From assembly GCA_002344785.1 (NCBI GenBank), contig DDUL01000025.1, forward strand, positions 1 to 25,652: a stretch of 25,652 bases of DNA, read 5' to 3'. The notes under the pieces were generated by a model, which saw only the letters and a program-made list of their open reading frames with translations, was not told the origin of the DNA and made no database searches. The first letter of the stretch is position 1. Each line of letters opens with the position of its first letter. Positions 24,490-25,652 of the stretch are shown here, piece by piece. This DNA comes from Bdellovibrionaceae bacterium UBA2339 (lineage in GTDB: Bacteria; Bdellovibrionota; Bdellovibrionia; Bdellovibrionales; JAMPXM01). The position numbers were made by a program, and so were the translations under genes.

Positions 24490-24514
24490 CAGCTCGAGGC
24501 CCACAGTGCGAAGC
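24486..24514 (+). promoter_or_regulatory. Possible promoter of tRNA-Ala
   Basis: A perfect TTGACA (24486-24491) overlaps the stop of the upstream gene, 46 bases before the tRNA. No good -10 is seen at 17-18 bases (CGAAGC or GAAGCT), so the call rests on the -35 and the position alone. Confidence 0.3.
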
Positions 24515-24531
24515 TGCTCGCTCTGTTTGTT

Positions 24532-24607
<76 letters not shown>

Positions 24608-24617
24608 ACTTCCTCAT

Positions 24618-24651
24618 CTGACTTGATCCGCATTTGCGGATCGAGTTTCAG
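24618..24651 (+). terminator. Terminator-like hairpin after tRNA-Ala
   Basis: CTTGATCCGC (24622-24631) and GCGGATCGAG (24636-24645) form a 10-bp stem with one G:U pair and the loop ATTT. Flanking CTGA and TCAG may extend it. A short TTT follows the stem. The place directly after the tRNA fits a terminator or processing signal. Confidence 0.6.
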
Positions 24652-25050
24652 TCAGAAACCACTTCTTCAAGTCCCATTCAGAATAAGGTCCGCCGAGAAC
24701 TAACTCCAAAGAGAGTCCCATGTGATTTCAGCGGGTCGCGGCCCACTCTTGCGCGCGGATTTGCCCCTTGCTGCGCCCAACACCCAATTTGTTCGACCTC
24801 CTTTTTTCGAGGCCTCGGGCGCCGAAACCCTCAATTCACCCCTCATTCTGAGAGCCATTATCATTAAGCCGAATCGCCGCTTGCCTGCTTCTGAGGCGGA
24901 TTTGCGAAGATCCTTGGCGTCTAGCCACGCCATTTGCTGACCGAACAAGCAACTCTCTCGAGCCATGGCGATTTTTTGCCTGGAAATTCGCCAACAGCAG
25001 CATCTCCGCAACTTTTTTGGCCCATTCTGGAACCGTCCGAACAGCGTCCG
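24652..25050. other. Apparently empty region between tRNA-Ala and the rrn promoter
   Basis: Open frames exist on both strands (for example 24722-24940 plus and 24700-25011 minus), but none has a family resemblance, a good ribosome binding site or gene-like composition. I see only a CGAGGCCTCG palindrome at about 24808-24817, without a downstream T-tract. Confidence 0.5.
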
Positions 25051-25110
25051 AAAAAAGCTCGAAAATATTTTGGTTTGAAAGTTGACGTGAGTTGGGGAAC
25101 CCAGTAGAAC
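25051..25110 (+). promoter_or_regulatory. rrn operon promoter with A/T-rich UP-like element
   Basis: TTGACG (25082-25087, five of six) and TAGAAC (25105-25110, four of six) are separated by 17 bases. The 30 bases before the -35 are A/T-rich with A- and T-runs, as in UP elements of rRNA promoters. Transcription would start near 25117, giving a leader of about 220 bases. Confidence 0.6.
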
Positions 25111-25130
25111 CTGTGTCTCCGATTTCGATT

Positions 25131-25152
25131 CGTTCTTTGAAAACTAAATAGC
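25131..25152 (+). promoter_or_regulatory. boxA-like rRNA antitermination site
   Basis: The sequence GTTCTTTGAAAACTAAATAG resembles the boxA region (TGCTCTTTGAAAA...) found in rRNA leaders, where NusB-NusE bind to prevent premature termination. Position just after the predicted promoter supports the call. Confidence 0.6.
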
Positions 25153-25214
25153 TAGCAAATGGTGTTTGGGTCCTTAATTCGGATTCTCGGACGCGAAAGC
25201 TGATGATGAATGCA

Positions 25215-25239
25215 GACAACTCGCTTCGGCGAAGTTGTC
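25215..25239 (+). promoter_or_regulatory. UUCG-capped hairpin in the rRNA leader
   Basis: GACAACT-CGC-TTCG-GCG-a-AGTTGTC folds into a 10-bp stem with one bulged A, capped by the very stable C(UUCG)G tetraloop. It lies about 100 bases before the mature 16S end and may be a leader processing or folding element. Confidence 0.5.
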
Positions 25240-25338
25240 GCCTCGAAAGAACTGGGTACAAGGTTCTTTCCTGCCGGTTAGGGTTTTAAACTTGTAGCCA
25301 AGAAACTCGAACTCTAGAGATTAAAGCTTTTAGCTTTT

Positions 25339-25652
<314 letters not shown>

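Noticed and set aside
24700..25011. Minus-strand ORF of 103 codons in the tRNA-rrn gap
   Set aside because: No ribosome binding site, no recognisable domain, and unusual Cys/Arg/Trp content at its start; treated as non-coding.

Overview
The window reads as one dense, almost entirely plus-strand bacterial chromosome segment of about 25.6 kb. The main body, from about 1.8 kb onward, looks like a member of the Bdellovibrionota or a related former deltaproteobacterial lineage. I infer this from the type of the 16S 5' end, from the C-terminal three quarters of LepA, and from a type IV pilus gene order (PilH/PilI-like ABC transporter, pilD, pilMNOPQ) that matches the Myxococcus xanthus pil locus as I remember it. 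No database search was possible. The first 1.7 kb differ: they are clearly GC-richer, with strongly C/G-ending codons, and carry a transaldolase and a CdsA-like membrane-protein tail of alphaproteobacterial flavour. The change happens inside the lepA reading frame, near the highly conserved GTPase switch region. The simplest readings are a metagenome assembly chimera or a recombination event within lepA.

Layout. (1) 3-1432: truncated CdsA-like membrane protein, then transaldolase. (2) 1524-5988: lepA followed by three tandem signal peptidase I genes. The first two keep the Ser/Lys dyad; the third has glycine where the catalytic serine should be. (3) 6125-12247: pyrimidine block of pyrB, carA, an unknown 226-residue gene and carB. 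Genes are joined by start/stop overlaps or close spacing, and a 33-codon ORF exactly fills the pyrB-carA gap. pyrC is absent. (4) 12260-15011: PhnD-like periplasmic binding protein, ABC ATPase and ABC-2 permease, overlapping the prepilin peptidase pilD (to 15903).

(5) 16129-21940: a strong sigma-70-like promoter precedes pilM, pilN, pilO, pilP and pilQ and an unknown exported protein. PilM-N-O-P is the inner-membrane alignment complex and PilQ the outer-membrane secretin. PilD processes prepilins, and the ABC genes sit where M. xanthus has PilG-H-I, needed for pilus biogenesis. The motor (pilB/T/C) and pilin genes are outside the window. (6) 22027-24489: rarA, a convergent small cupin gene, and an unknown soluble protein. 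(7) 24532-25652: tRNA-Ala(TGC) with a terminator-like hairpin, about 470 bases of apparently empty DNA, then an rrn promoter, a boxA-like leader and the first ~314 bases of 16S rRNA, cut by the window end.

The points most worth following are the serine-less signal peptidase paralogue, the ABC transporter with a PhnD-like partner wired into the pilus locus, the unknown protein translationally locked between carA and carB, and the compositional break in lepA.
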